A stretch of 64,000 nt of DNA, taken from assembly GCF_964022235.1 (NCBI RefSeq), contig NZ_CAXHZL010000001.1:372001-436000 (forward strand), read 5' to 3'. Shown here piece by piece: positions 16,435 through 25,562 of the stretch. Under the pieces are notes generated by a model that was not told the origin of the DNA, ran no database searches, and saw only the letters and a program-made list of their open reading frames with translations. The position numbers were made by a program, and so were the translations under genes. Positions within the stretch are counted from its first letter, which is position 1. Each line of letters starts with the position of its first letter. The DNA comes from Limimaricola sp964022235. Its GTDB lineage: Bacteria; Pseudomonadota; Alphaproteobacteria; Rhodobacterales; Rhodobacteraceae.

Positions 16435-16908
16435 ATGCCGAGAATGTCCAGACTGATGCCCGTGCTGGCCCTGTTGCCCCTGCTCGCCGCCTGCGAAGAG
16501 GTGGGCACCGTGGCGATGGAGCAGCCCGCGCCGGTCTTCCCTGCGCCCGCGCCTGCACCGGCCCCCGCGCCGCAGCCCTCCGCCCGCCTGTCGACGCCGG
16601 CCCCGGTCGCGACGGCCCCGATTTCCAACACCGCGCCGCGCGCCGCCGAAGTTTCTTCCGCGCCGGCACCGGCCTCGGGTGCGGTCATCGCTTCATCGCC
16701 GCAAGAGAGCGTCTCGGCGCCGCCGGTGGTGCTTGGCGCCTTGCTGCCCGGAACGCCCCCATCGGCCGTGTTCCAGAACGGCGATGGCTGCTATCTTTTC
16801 TCGATCGAACGCACCGAGCCGCTGAGCGGCTACCCGGTGCGCGATTCCAGCGGCACACCGCTGTGTGAAAACGACGACGGCACGGTAGGACCGCGCCCGT
16901 CGAGCTGA
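16435..16908 (+). CDS. small Pro/Ala-rich putative lipoprotein
   Basis: 157 residues, family not recognised. Signal peptide with lipobox LLAAC (Cys20), then an Ala/Pro-rich low-complexity linker (about 30-90), then a short C-terminal domain with FQNGDGCYLFSIERTEPL and a second Cys pair (GDGC, PLC). CAGGAGAG precedes the ATG. It sits between the amidohydrolase and dihydropyrimidinase genes in one orientation. The linker could span periplasm or cell wall material; function unknown. Confidence 0.65.
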   Translation: MPRMSRLMPVLALLPLLAACEEVGTVAMEQPAPVFPAPAPAPAPAPQPSARLSTPAPVATAPISNTAPRAAEVSSAPAPASGAVIASSPQESVSAPPVVLGALLPGTPPSAVFQNGDGCYLFSIERTEPLSGYPVRDSSGTPLCENDDGTVGPRPSS

Positions 16909-17061
16909 TCCGGGCAGCGGGGGCGACGTCGGCCGGTTTCGCGCCGCCGCCCCCATCTCCGCCCGCCGACCCTTTCGAGCCGAGGCGCGCCGCACCGCGC
17001 GCCTCGGGACGCGTCACGGCCCCCGCACGAGGGGCCGGGCCATGACAGAGAGGGAAACGGC

Positions 17062-18519
17062 ATGGGCTCCACGGTCATCAGAAATGGCACCATCGTCACG
17101 GCGGATCTGACCTATGAGGCGGATGTGCTGATCGAGGGCGGCCGCATCGCCGCGATCGGCCACGGGCTTGAGGGCGACGAGGCGCTCGATGCGACGGGCT
17201 GCTACGTGATGCCCGGCGGGATCGATCCGCACACGCATCTGGAGATGCCCTTCATGGGCACTCATTCCACCGATGATTTCGGCTCCGGCACCCGCGCCGC
17301 GCTGGCGGGCGGCACCACGATGGTGGTCGACTTCGCCCTGCCCAGCCCGGGCCAAAGCCTGCTCGACGCGCTCAAGGTCTGGCACAACAAGTCCGGGCAG
17401 GCGGCCTGCGACTACTCCTACCACATGGCTGTGACCTGGTGGGACCGCCAGGTTTTCGACGAGATGGAGGCCGTGGTGCGCGATCATGGCATCACCACCT
17501 TCAAGCACTTCATGGCCTACAAGGGGGCCTTGATGGTCAATGATGACGAGCTCTTTGCGAGCTTCCGTCGCTGTGCCGAACTAGGCGCGATCCCGATGGT
17601 GCATGCCGAGAACGGCGATGTCGTGGCCGAGCTTCAGGCCAAGCTCTTGGCCGAAGGCAACACCGGCCCCGAGGCGCACGCCTATTCGCGCCCCTCCTCG
17701 GTCGAGGGCGAGGCCACCAACCGCGCCATCATGATCGCCGACATGGCGGGCGTGCCGCTCTATGTCGTGCACGTCTCCTGCGAGGAGGCACACGAGGCGA
17801 TCCGCCGGGCCAAGATGAACGGCAAGCGGGTCTGGGGCGAGCCGCTGATCCAGCATCTGACGCTCGACGAGAGCGAATACGCCAATCCTGACTGGGATCA
17901 CGCGGCGCGCCGGGTGATGAGCCCGCCGTTCCGGGACAAGAAGCATCAAGACAGCCTTTGGGCCGGTCTGGCCTCGGGGACGTTGTCGGTTGTGGCCACG
18001 GATCACTGCGCCTTCACCACGGAGCAGAAGCGCTATGGCGTGGGCGATTTCACCAAGATCCCCAATGGCACCGGCGGACTTGAGGATCGGATGCCGATGC
18101 TCTGGACGCATGGGGTGGCGACGGGTCGCCTGACGATGAACGAATTCGTCGCCGTCACTTCGACCAACATCGCCAAGATCCTGGGCTGTTATCCCCGCAA
18201 AGGCGCGATCCTCGTCGGTGCGGATGCCGATATCGTGGTGTGGGACCCCGAGAAGGAAAAGACCATCACGGCGGGCGCGCAGGTTTCGGCCATCGATTAC
18301 AACGTCTTCGAGGGCCAGCAGGTGAAGGGCCTGCCGCGCTACGTATTGAGCCGCGGCCATGTCTCGCTGCGCGACGGCACGTTGGACACGCATGAGGGGC
18401 ACGGCGAATTCGTCGCGCGCGAGCCGCAGGGCCCGGTGAACCGGGCACTATCCTCGTGGAAGGCGCTGACCGCACCGCGCCCGGTGGAGCGGTCGGGCAT
18501 CCCCGCGAGCGGGGTGTGA
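17062..18519 (+). CDS. hydA: dihydropyrimidinase
   Basis: 485 residues, cyclic amidohydrolase of the D-hydantoinase/dihydropyrimidinase family; opens dihydrouracil to N-carbamoyl-beta-alanine. The binuclear zinc site is complete: DPHTH (His57, His59), the carbamylated lysine in FKHFMAYKGA (Lys154), VHAENGD, VVHVSCEEAH and the late Asp in VATDHCAF. The usual length is 460-490. It follows the lipoprotein by about 150 bp and precedes the ABC transporter. Confidence 0.95.
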   Translation: MGSTVIRNGTIVTADLTYEADVLIEGGRIAAIGHGLEGDEALDATGCYVMPGGIDPHTHLEMPFMGTHSTDDFGSGTRAALAGGTTMVVDFALPSPGQSLLDALKVWHNKSGQAACDYSYHMAVTWWDRQVFDEMEAVVRDHGITTFKHFMAYKGALMVNDDELFASFRRCAELGAIPMVHAENGDVVAELQAKLLAEGNTGPEAHAYSRPSSVEGEATNRAIMIADMAGVPLYVVHVSCEEAHEAIRRAKMNGKRVWGEPLIQHLTLDESEYANPDWDHAARRVMSPPFRDKKHQDSLWAGLASGTLSVVATDHCAFTTEQKRYGVGDFTKIPNGTGGLEDRMPMLWTHGVATGRLTMNEFVAVTSTNIAKILGCYPRKGAILVGADADIVVWDPEKEKTITAGAQVSAIDYNVFEGQQVKGLPRYVLSRGHVSLRDGTLDTHEGHGEFVAREPQGPVNRALSSWKALTAPRPVERSGIPASGV

Positions 18520-18544
18520 GGGCGATGGGGCAGGGGGCGTGGCC

Positions 18545-19339
18545 ATGATGAACGCGCCGATCCCTCAGACCGTCATCTCGGCGCGCGGCGTCGATCTCAC
18601 GTTCGAGACCGCCGATGGGCCGGTCCACGCGCTGAAGGGCGTGGACCTCGACATTGCCAAGGGCGAGTTCGTCTCCTTCATCGGCCCCTCGGGCTGCGGC
18701 AAGACCACTTTCCTGCGGGTGGTTGCGGCGCTGGAGACGCCGACTGACGGCGAGGTCTCGGTCAACGGGCTGTCGCCGGACGAGGCACGGCGCGCGCGCG
18801 CCTATGGCTACGTGTTTCAGGCGGCGGGGCTCTATCCGTGGCGCACCATCGGCGGCAATATCGCTCTGCCGCTTGAAATCATGGGGTTCGAGCGTGCCGA
18901 ACGGGCACGGCGGGTGCGCGAGGTGCTGGAACTGGTCGAGCTGGGCGGCTTCGAGAAGAAGTATCCTTGGCAGCTGTCGGGCGGCATGCAGCAACGCGCG
19001 AGCATCGCCCGGGCGCTGGCCTTCGACGCCGAAATCCTGCTGATGGACGAGCCTTTCGGCGCGCTCGATGAGATCGTGCGCGACCGGCTCAACGAAGAGC
19101 TGCTCAGGCTCTGGGCCGCGACCGGCAAGACCACGCTCTTCGTCACGCATTCGATCCCCGAGGCGGTGTATCTCTCGACCAAGATCGTGGTGATGAGCCC
19201 GCGTCCGGGTCGGATCACCGATGTGATCGACAGCCCGCTGCCGCGCGAGCGCCCTTTGGAAATTCGCGACAGCCCCGAGTTCATCGAGATCGCGCACCGG
19301 GTGCGCGAGGGGCTGAGAGCCGGTCATGACGATCACTAG
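18545..19339 (+). CDS. ABC transporter ATP-binding protein (NitT/TauT class)
   Basis: 264 residues. Walker A GPSGCGKTTF, Q-loop FQAAGLYPW, signature LSGGMQQR, Walker B ILLMDEPFGALDE and the switch His in FVTHSIPEA. This is the class that energises nitrate/sulfonate/thiamine-precursor type importers. It belongs with the two permeases and binding protein that follow, although a 218-bp gap with a paired repeat separates it from them. ATG 18545 was taken as start; GTG 18539 and ATG 18548 are possible. Confidence 0.88.
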   Translation: MMNAPIPQTVISARGVDLTFETADGPVHALKGVDLDIAKGEFVSFIGPSGCGKTTFLRVVAALETPTDGEVSVNGLSPDEARRARAYGYVFQAAGLYPWRTIGGNIALPLEIMGFERAERARRVREVLELVELGGFEKKYPWQLSGGMQQRASIARALAFDAEILLMDEPFGALDEIVRDRLNEELLRLWAATGKTTLFVTHSIPEAVYLSTKIVVMSPRPGRITDVIDSPLPRERPLEIRDSPEFIEIAHRVREGLRAGHDDH

Positions 19340-19447
19340 CAAAAGCCCCCCGACCACCTGGGCCGGGAGGCCCATGGCGGGGCGACTTCACTCACGGTCA
19401 TCGGCTCTCCAGCCTGTACCGTGCGCGCAGGAGAACAGCTGATGGTT

Positions 19448-19542
19448 ACTTTACTCCTAAAATACTCATGTCGAACCGGCTCCGGATGCTCAGCGGCGCT
19501 TCGGCGTGAATGGGTGGGATCAGAGTATTTGAAGAGTAAAGT
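19448..19542. repeat. paired 20-bp inverted repeat (REP/MITE-like)
   Basis: Left arm ACTTTACTCCTAAAATACTC (19448-19467) and right arm GAGTATTTGAAGAGTAAAGT (19523-19542) are inverted copies with 18 of 20 positions matching, separated by 55 bp. The arms are A+T-rich, unlike the surroundings. They lie between the ATPase and first permease genes. The intervening part holds small hairpins but no ORF. It may be a roseobacter-type repeat pair; copy number elsewhere cannot be seen here. Confidence 0.7.
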
Positions 19543-19557
19543 GGCACAGGTGGGCGC

Positions 19558-20505
19558 ATGAGCCGGTATGGGCCGATCTTCGTCCTTGTCGCGGGGCTCT
19601 TCGCGTTGTGGTACGCCGCCGCCGTGCCGATGAACATTCGTGAGGCGCTGAGCACCGCCGAGCGCGACGGTGTGGCGGTGCAGCCCGGCACCGCGATCGA
19701 ACGGCGGGATGCGAATGCACTGGGGCTGGTGCTGGCCAACCCAGCGCAGATCCCCGACGTCTGGGCGCAGGAGCGGCCCCGGCTGCCCGCGCCGCATCAG
19801 GTCGCGGGCGAGTTGTGGCAAAGCGTGGTTATGGAAGAAATCGAAGGGCGGCGCGGCCTCGTGAAGTCCGGCAGCCTGTCGAACCGTGGCCTGCTGCTGC
19901 ATGCGTGGATCACGCTGTCGGCCACTGCCTTGGGCTTTGCGATCGGCACCGTGGCGGGGGTCCTGCTCGCCGTCGGCATCGTGCATTCGCGCACCATGGA
20001 GCGGTCGGTCATGCCTTGGGCCATCGTCAGCCAGACCGTGCCGATCGTGGCACTGGCGCCAATGATCGTGGTGGTGCTCTACTCTGTCGGGCTGCAGGGG
20101 CTGCTGCCCAAGGCGATCATCTCGGCCTACCTGTCCTTCTTTCCGGTAGTCGTCGGCATGGTGAAGGGGCTGCGCGCGCCCGACGCGATGCAGACCGACC
20201 AGATGCGCACTTGGGACGCCAGCGGTTGGCAGGTGCTGACGCGGCTGCGTCTGCCTGCCTCGATGCCCTATCTTTTCGCCTCGCTGAAGATCGCCGTGGC
20301 CGCCGCTCTCGTTGGGGCCATCGTGGGTGAGCTGCCGGTTCAGGGCGGGGGGCTTGGCGCGCGGATGCTGGCGGGAAGCTACTATGGCCAGACCGCGCAG
20401 ATCTGGGCGGCGCTCCTTTTGGCGGCGGCGCTGGCGGCAATCCTCGTGGCCGCGATCGGTGGCGCGCAACGGCTGGCGCTGCGGCGCATGGGAGGGGCGG
20501 CATGA
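19558..20505 (+). CDS. ABC transporter permease 1
   Basis: 315 residues. N-terminal hydrophobic anchor, a periplasmic stretch with many charged residues (about 30-110), then a BPD-type permease core; the EAA-like loop lies near TWDASGWQVLTRLRLPASMPYLF. It overlaps the second permease gene by 4 bp (ATGA at 20502-20505). With its partner it would form the membrane channel of a pyrimidine or related heterocycle importer, judging from the operon. Confidence 0.85.
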   Translation: MSRYGPIFVLVAGLFALWYAAAVPMNIREALSTAERDGVAVQPGTAIERRDANALGLVLANPAQIPDVWAQERPRLPAPHQVAGELWQSVVMEEIEGRRGLVKSGSLSNRGLLLHAWITLSATALGFAIGTVAGVLLAVGIVHSRTMERSVMPWAIVSQTVPIVALAPMIVVVLYSVGLQGLLPKAIISAYLSFFPVVVGMVKGLRAPDAMQTDQMRTWDASGWQVLTRLRLPASMPYLFASLKIAVAAALVGAIVGELPVQGGGLGARMLAGSYYGQTAQIWAALLLAAALAAILVAAIGGAQRLALRRMGGAA

Positions 20506-21347
20506 GTGCGGCGATTCTGGCACTGGCCCTGTGGATCGGACTTTGGGCGCTCAACGTCTGGCTCGCCACTGGACCGCTGTCGAACCGGATCTGGGCACGC
20601 ATGGCGGTGCCGCTGCTGTTCGGGATCACCATCCTGATCCTGTGGGAGATCGCGGTGCGCGCCTTGCAGGTGCCGCTGGTGATCCTGCCGCCGCCCAGCC
20701 AGATCGGCGCGCGCTTTGCCGCCAGCCTGCCAGTGCTCTGGGGTGACTTCGTGCAGACGATCCTGCGCGGCGCGCTCTCGGGCTATGCCATCGGCTGCGG
20801 GGCCGCATTCCTTACCGCCATCGCGGTGGACCGCTTCGTGTTTCTGCAGCGCGGGCTCTTGCCGCTGGCGAGCTTCATGGCGGCGCTACCGATCGTTGGC
20901 ACCGCGCCGATCCTCGTGATGTGGTTCGGCTTCGACTGGCAGTCCAAGGCCGCCGTGGTGGTGGTCATGGTGTTCTTCCCGATGCTGGTGAACACCGTGG
21001 CGGGCCTCGCCGAGACCTCGGCCATGCAGCGCGATCTGATGAAGAGCTGGGGCGCGAGCTATTGGTCGGGGCTGGTCAAGCTGCGCCTGCCCGCCGCCAT
21101 GCCATTCATCTTCAACGGTCTGAAGATCTGCACCACGCTGGCGCTGATCGGCGCTATCGTGGCCGAGTTCTTCGGCTCCCCGACGCTGGGCTTGGGCTTT
21201 CGGATCACTACCTCGGTGGGCCAGCTCGCGCTGGACATGGTCTGGGCCGCGATCCTCGTCGCGGCGCTGGCGGGCACCGGCTTTTACGGGCTGGTGGCGC
21301 TGATCGAGCGGGGGGTGACCTTCTGGCACCCGTCGCAACGCAACTAA
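20502..21347 (+). CDS. ABC transporter permease 2
   Basis: 281 residues, about six membrane helices. The coupling loop KSWGASYWSGLVKLRLPAAM is a good EAA motif of the NitT/TauT permease group. Start codon overlaps the first permease stop. Followed after 49 bp by the substrate-binding protein gene. Confidence 0.86.
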   Translation: MSAAILALALWIGLWALNVWLATGPLSNRIWARMAVPLLFGITILILWEIAVRALQVPLVILPPPSQIGARFAASLPVLWGDFVQTILRGALSGYAIGCGAAFLTAIAVDRFVFLQRGLLPLASFMAALPIVGTAPILVMWFGFDWQSKAAVVVVMVFFPMLVNTVAGLAETSAMQRDLMKSWGASYWSGLVKLRLPAAMPFIFNGLKICTTLALIGAIVAEFFGSPTLGLGFRITTSVGQLALDMVWAAILVAALAGTGFYGLVALIERGVTFWHPSQRN

Positions 21348-21396
21348 CCAAGAAGCCCGGCAATCGGGCCGTCACACCAACGGAGGTCGACCAAGA

Positions 21397-22395
21397 ATGA
21401 AACGGATGACGATGGCCGCATCGGCGGCAGGGGCGCTGATGGCGGGAGCGATGCCCGCCATGGCGCAGGATCTCGACGAGGTCCGCCTACAGCTGCAATG
21501 GGTCACCCAGGCGCAGTTCGCAGGATATTACGTGGCGCTCGAAGAGGGCTTCTACGAGGAAGAGGGCCTGGACGTCGAAATCCTCGCAGGTGGACCGGAC
21601 ATCGCGCCGCCGCAGGTGCTGGCGGGGGGCGGCGCCGACGTGATGCTCAACTGGATGCCTTCGGCGCTGGCCGCGCGCGAAAAGGGGCTGCCGGTGGTCA
21701 ACATCGCTCAGCCCTTCGCAAGCTCGGGCCTGATGCTGACCTGCTGGAAAGACACCGGGATCGAGGGCCCACAGGACTTCAAGGGCAAGACCATCGGCGT
21801 CTGGTTCTTCGGCAACGAATACCCCTTCCTGAGCTGGATGAGTCAGGAGGGCATCCCGACCGAAGGCGGCGAGGACGGGGTGACGGTCCTCAAGCAGGGC
21901 TTCAACGTCGACCCGCTGATCCAGCGTCAGGCCGATTGCATCTCGACCATGACCTACAATGAGTATGGCCAAGTGCTCGACGCGGGCATTTCCGAGGACG
22001 AGCTCGTCACTTTCAAATACGAGGACATGGGGGTGGCCACGCTCGAGGACGGGATGTGGGTGCTCGAAGAGAACCTCGAGGATCCGGATTTCGTCGACAA
22101 GATGACCCGCTTCGTGCGCGCCTCGATGAAGGGTTGGAAATGGGCCGAGGAGAACCCCGAGGACGCGGCAATGATCGTGCTCGACAATGACGAGACCGGC
22201 GCCCAGACCGAGGCGCATCAGGTGCGGATGATGGGCGAGATCGCCAAGCTCACGGCGGGCTCCGACGGCAGCCTCGATGAGGCCGCCTACCAGCGCACGG
22301 TCGACACGTTGCTCGCGGGCGGGTCCGACCCGGTGATCTCCGAGATGCCCGAGGACGCTTGGACCTCCAAGATCACGGATGAGGCGCTGAAGTAA
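21397..22395 (+). CDS. ABC transporter substrate-binding protein (NMT1/ThiY-like)
   Basis: 332 residues. Sec signal peptide cut after AMPAMA (about residue 23). The NMT1/THI5-like fold shows in QLQWVTQAQFAGYYVALEEG and the ligand-loop GGADVMLNWMPSALAAREKG. This group binds thiamine precursors, riboflavin-like or pyrimidine compounds. Context (dihydropyrimidinase, amidohydrolase, RutR box) points to uracil, thymine, dihydropyrimidine or hydantoin. Ends the operon; hairpin follows at 22403. Confidence 0.86.
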   Translation: MKRMTMAASAAGALMAGAMPAMAQDLDEVRLQLQWVTQAQFAGYYVALEEGFYEEEGLDVEILAGGPDIAPPQVLAGGGADVMLNWMPSALAAREKGLPVVNIAQPFASSGLMLTCWKDTGIEGPQDFKGKTIGVWFFGNEYPFLSWMSQEGIPTEGGEDGVTVLKQGFNVDPLIQRQADCISTMTYNEYGQVLDAGISEDELVTFKYEDMGVATLEDGMWVLEENLEDPDFVDKMTRFVRASMKGWKWAEENPEDAAMIVLDNDETGAQTEAHQVRMMGEIAKLTAGSDGSLDEAAYQRTVDTLLAGGSDPVISEMPEDAWTSKITDEALK

Positions 22396-22402
22396 CGCGC
22401 AA

Positions 22403-22424
22403 GGCGGGGCCCACGGGCCCCGCC
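22403..22424 (+). terminator. hairpin after the ABC transporter operon
   Basis: GGCGGGGCCC and GGGCCCCGCC form a perfect 10-bp stem with a 2-base loop, 8 bp after the stop codon. There is no run of T, so it may be a weak or Rho-assisted terminator. Confidence 0.55.
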
Positions 22425-22492
22425 AATTCCCCAGTTCTGGTCTGGGTCGGAACTCTCCGCTAGACCTTGATCGACAGGATCGGAGAGTTGGT

Positions 22493-23509
22493 ATGCGTGT
22501 TCTCGTCACAGGTGGGGCAGGCTACATCGGCAGCCATACGCTGGTGGAGCTTTTGATGCAGGGAGACGAGGTCGCCTGCGTCGACAATTATTCAAACGGT
22601 GCGCCAGAGGCGCTGCGCCGGGTGGGCGAACTTGTGCCCGAAGGCGCGCTCGAGGCGCATGAGGCCGACATTCGCAACACCGAAGCGCTCGACCGTATCT
22701 TCGGGGCCTTCCGTCCGGATGCGGTGATCCATTTCGCCGGGCTCAAGGCAGTGGGCGAAAGCGTCGAGAAGCCGCTCGAATATTACGACGTCAACGTCAC
22801 CGGCACGCTGTCGCTCCTGCGGGCGATGGATCGGGCAGGGTGCGAACGCATCATCTTTTCATCGTCGGCCACGGTTTACGGCGAGCCGGTGTTCCTGCCC
22901 TACACGGAGGATCATCCGCTCGCGCCTACGAGCGTCTATGGTCACACCAAGCGCATGGCCGAGCAAATCCTGACAGACTGGACGGTGGCGCGATCTAAGG
23001 CCGCGGTGATGTTGCTACGCTACTTCAACCCGGTGGGCGCGCATGCCTCGGGCCGGATCGGCGAAGATCCCGCGGGCATCCCCAACAATCTCATGCCGTT
23101 TCTGGCGCAGGTGGCGACCGGGCGGCAGGCCAAGCTGCGGATCTTCGGGGACGACTACCCCACCCCCGATGGCACTGGTGTGCGCGATTACATCCACGTC
23201 GTTGACCTCGCGAGGGCCCATGTCGCAGCGCTCGAGCGGGCCTGTCGGGTCGAAGGCACCGAGACCTACAACATCGGCACGGGGCAGGGCTATTCGGTAC
23301 GCGAGATGCGGGATGCCCTCTCCAGGGCGGTCGGGCGCGAACTGCCCTTCGAGGTGCTGCCGCGCCGGGCGGGGGACATCGCCGAAATGCAGTCCGACTG
23401 CGCCCGCGCCGCGCAGCATCTAGGCTGGCGCGCCGAGCTTGGCGTCGAGGAGATGGCGCGCGATCTATGGCACTGGCAGTCGGCAAACCCTAAGGGCTAT
23501 GCTACGTAG
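22493..23509 (+). CDS. galE: UDP-glucose 4-epimerase
   Basis: 338 residues, extended SDR. NAD-binding VTGGAGYIGSHT at the N-terminus, HFAGLKAVGESVEKPLEYY, the SSSATVYG serine motif and the YGHTK Tyr-Lys pair; YFNPVGAH and GTGVRDYIHV are family-specific. It interconverts UDP-glucose and UDP-galactose, a precursor for surface polysaccharide. It is convergent with the polysaccharide genes that follow rather than part of the galactose-oxidation operon at 3-7 kb. Confidence 0.95.
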   Translation: MRVLVTGGAGYIGSHTLVELLMQGDEVACVDNYSNGAPEALRRVGELVPEGALEAHEADIRNTEALDRIFGAFRPDAVIHFAGLKAVGESVEKPLEYYDVNVTGTLSLLRAMDRAGCERIIFSSSATVYGEPVFLPYTEDHPLAPTSVYGHTKRMAEQILTDWTVARSKAAVMLLRYFNPVGAHASGRIGEDPAGIPNNLMPFLAQVATGRQAKLRIFGDDYPTPDGTGVRDYIHVVDLARAHVAALERACRVEGTETYNIGTGQGYSVREMRDALSRAVGRELPFEVLPRRAGDIAEMQSDCARAAQHLGWRAELGVEEMARDLWHWQSANPKGYAT

Positions 23510-23529
23510 CCGGCCAATGCAGAGAGCGA

Positions 23530-25536
23530 TCAGGTGGCGGGGATCTGATCCCGACTGTCGAGCCGGGTGACGGGGCGGTTGATCAGCGTCGTGCCCCCCT
23601 CGACCCAGCGCGCCACCACTACCCGTAGCGCGTCGTCGTCGCTTTCAGCCACGGCGGCGCGCAGTGCCTTCATCCCGGCGGCCACTTCGATCTCGCTCAG
23701 ATGCTCTTCGCGTGCGAGCATGATCTTGGGGTGCGGCGTGCCGATCTGGTTCTTGCCGATCAGCAGCTCCTCGTGCAGCTTCTCGCCCGCGCGCAAGCCG
23801 GTGAGACGGATTTCGATGTCCCCCTCGGGGTTGGCGTCGTCACGCACCGAGTAGCCTGCCGCTTCGATCATCTGGTGCGCGAGGTCGTAGATTTGCACCG
23901 GCGCCCCCATGTCGAGCACGAAGACATCCCCGCCAGTGGCGAAGGTGCCCGCGACGAGCACAAGGCGCGCGGCCTCGGGGATCGTCATGAAGTAGCGCGT
24001 CACCTCGCGATGGGTGAGGGTGACCGGACCGCCCTTGCAGATCTGGTCATGGAACAGCGGGATCACCGATCCCGAAGAGCCGAGCACGTTGCCGAAGCGG
24101 ACCATCGAGTAGATCGTGCCCTCGGAGCGATTGGCGAGGTCCTGAACGACAAGCTCGGCCATGCGTTTGGACGCGCCCATCATGTTCTTAGGGCGCACCG
24201 CCTTGTCGGTCGAGATCAGGATGAAGCGCGCCACCCCCGCCTCACCGGCCGCGTGGGCCAGGGTGTGGGTGCCCAGCACATTGTTGGCAAAGCCCGCGAC
24301 CGGGTTCTGCTCGACCAGCGGCACGTGCTTGTAGGCGGCCGCGTGCAGCACGATCTCGACGCCGTGGTCGGACAGCACGCGACGCACCAAAGACGCGTCG
24401 CAGACCGAGCCCAACACCGGCACGATCTCCACTTGCACATCGAGGGCGAGGGCGGAAAGCTCCTGGTCGAGCTTGTAGAGCGCAAGTTCGGACAGCTCGA
24501 ACAGCACCAGACGTCGTGGTCGGCAAGCAAGGATCTGGCGGCACAACTCCGAGCCGATCGAGCCACCGGCACCGGAGATCAGCACCGAACAGCCGCGATA
24601 GGTCTCGGAACCGCCGGGCAATTCCGCATCGAGCGGCGCGCGGCCCAGAAACTGACAGGGCACCACGGGACGCAGCTGTTCGACCAAGGGCACGCCGTTG
24701 CCGGCAAGCTGGGCAAAGGAGGGCAAGGTCTGCACGTTGAGACCCTTTTCCTCAAGCTGGCGCGACAGCTGCGCAAGCCGCGCCCGCGGCACCGAGGGCA
24801 TGGCCAGCAGCACCCGATCCACGCGCTTGGTGCGCACGAGGCGGGCGATTGCGGCGGGAGCGTGCACGTGCAGGCCTTGCATGATCGCGCCCTGCAGCAT
24901 CTTATTGTCGTCGATATAGGCGACCGGTCGCACCGTCTCGTCGGTCCTGAGGGCCGCCACGAGCTGCTGGCCGGTGCGCCCGGCGCCGTAGACCAGCACC
25001 CGGAGCTTGGAGCGCTGGCGGTAGGCATTGAGCACCAGCTTGAGCATCACCGCCCGGCTGCTGACCACGAGCAGCAGGTAGACCATGGAAAAGGTAACGA
25101 AAGTGGCGCCCGGCGTGGCGCCGCTGCCAGCACGTTCGATCAGCCCAGCCGAAAGACCCAAGAGCGCCGCGTGAATAGCCGACAGCGCGATGGCCCGGCT
25201 TTCATAAGCCTTGAGCTGCACGCGATGAATGTTCATGCTGATCTCGATCAGCGCGCAGAGCGCCATCAGGATCGGGATGAGCATCCAGTTGCGCATCATG
25301 TGGGTGCTGTCGGGGAGCGCGTTGAGCTGCAGCGCCATTGCCAACAGCATCGCCACGGGCACCAGCAGCACATCGATGGTCAGGATCATCCATTGCTTCG
25401 TGGCACGCGACAGGCGTGTAATGACGCCAAGCATTTCCATCGCTTTGCCCATTTTCTCGATAAAGCCGTCCCAGGCGCCTTCTTCCCGTGCGACCGCTTT
25501 CGACATGCCCGCTCGCATCACAGCAATTCTGCCCAT
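23530..25536 (-). CDS. CapD/WbpM-like nucleotide-sugar 4,6-dehydratase, membrane-bound
   Basis: 668 residues. The N-terminal part (about 50-180) has four hydrophobic helices, followed by a CoA-binding-like Rossmann domain (VLVYGAGRTGQQLV) and a catalytic SDR domain beginning at VLISGAGGSIGSELC. The active-site stretch STDKAVRPKNMMGASKRMAE shows the Met-for-Tyr form known from WbpM-type UDP-GlcNAc 4,6-dehydratases. Acts at the inner membrane in capsule, O-antigen or glycan precursor synthesis. The start is uncertain: ATGs at 25518 and 25506 are also possible and no strong ribosome site is seen. Confidence 0.88.
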   Translation of the reverse strand: MGRIAVMRAGMSKAVAREEGAWDGFIEKMGKAMEMLGVITRLSRATKQWMILTIDVLLVPVAMLLAMALQLNALPDSTHMMRNWMLIPILMALCALIEISMNIHRVQLKAYESRAIALSAIHAALLGLSAGLIERAGSGATPGATFVTFSMVYLLLVVSSRAVMLKLVLNAYRQRSKLRVLVYGAGRTGQQLVAALRTDETVRPVAYIDDNKMLQGAIMQGLHVHAPAAIARLVRTKRVDRVLLAMPSVPRARLAQLSRQLEEKGLNVQTLPSFAQLAGNGVPLVEQLRPVVPCQFLGRAPLDAELPGGSETYRGCSVLISGAGGSIGSELCRQILACRPRRLVLFELSELALYKLDQELSALALDVQVEIVPVLGSVCDASLVRRVLSDHGVEIVLHAAAYKHVPLVEQNPVAGFANNVLGTHTLAHAAGEAGVARFILISTDKAVRPKNMMGASKRMAELVVQDLANRSEGTIYSMVRFGNVLGSSGSVIPLFHDQICKGGPVTLTHREVTRYFMTIPEAARLVLVAGTFATGGDVFVLDMGAPVQIYDLAHQMIEAAGYSVRDDANPEGDIEIRLTGLRAGEKLHEELLIGKNQIGTPHPKIMLAREEHLSEIEVAAGMKALRAAVAESDDDALRVVVARWVEGGTTLINRPVTRLDSRDQIPAT

Positions 25537-25562
25537 ATGTTAATCCGACGTGACGTCATAGA

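Noticed and set aside
19340..19557. Riboswitch between ABC ATPase and permease genes
   Set aside because: The stem-loops come from the inverted repeat and GC palindromes. No known riboswitch core, such as the TPP box, could be matched by eye.
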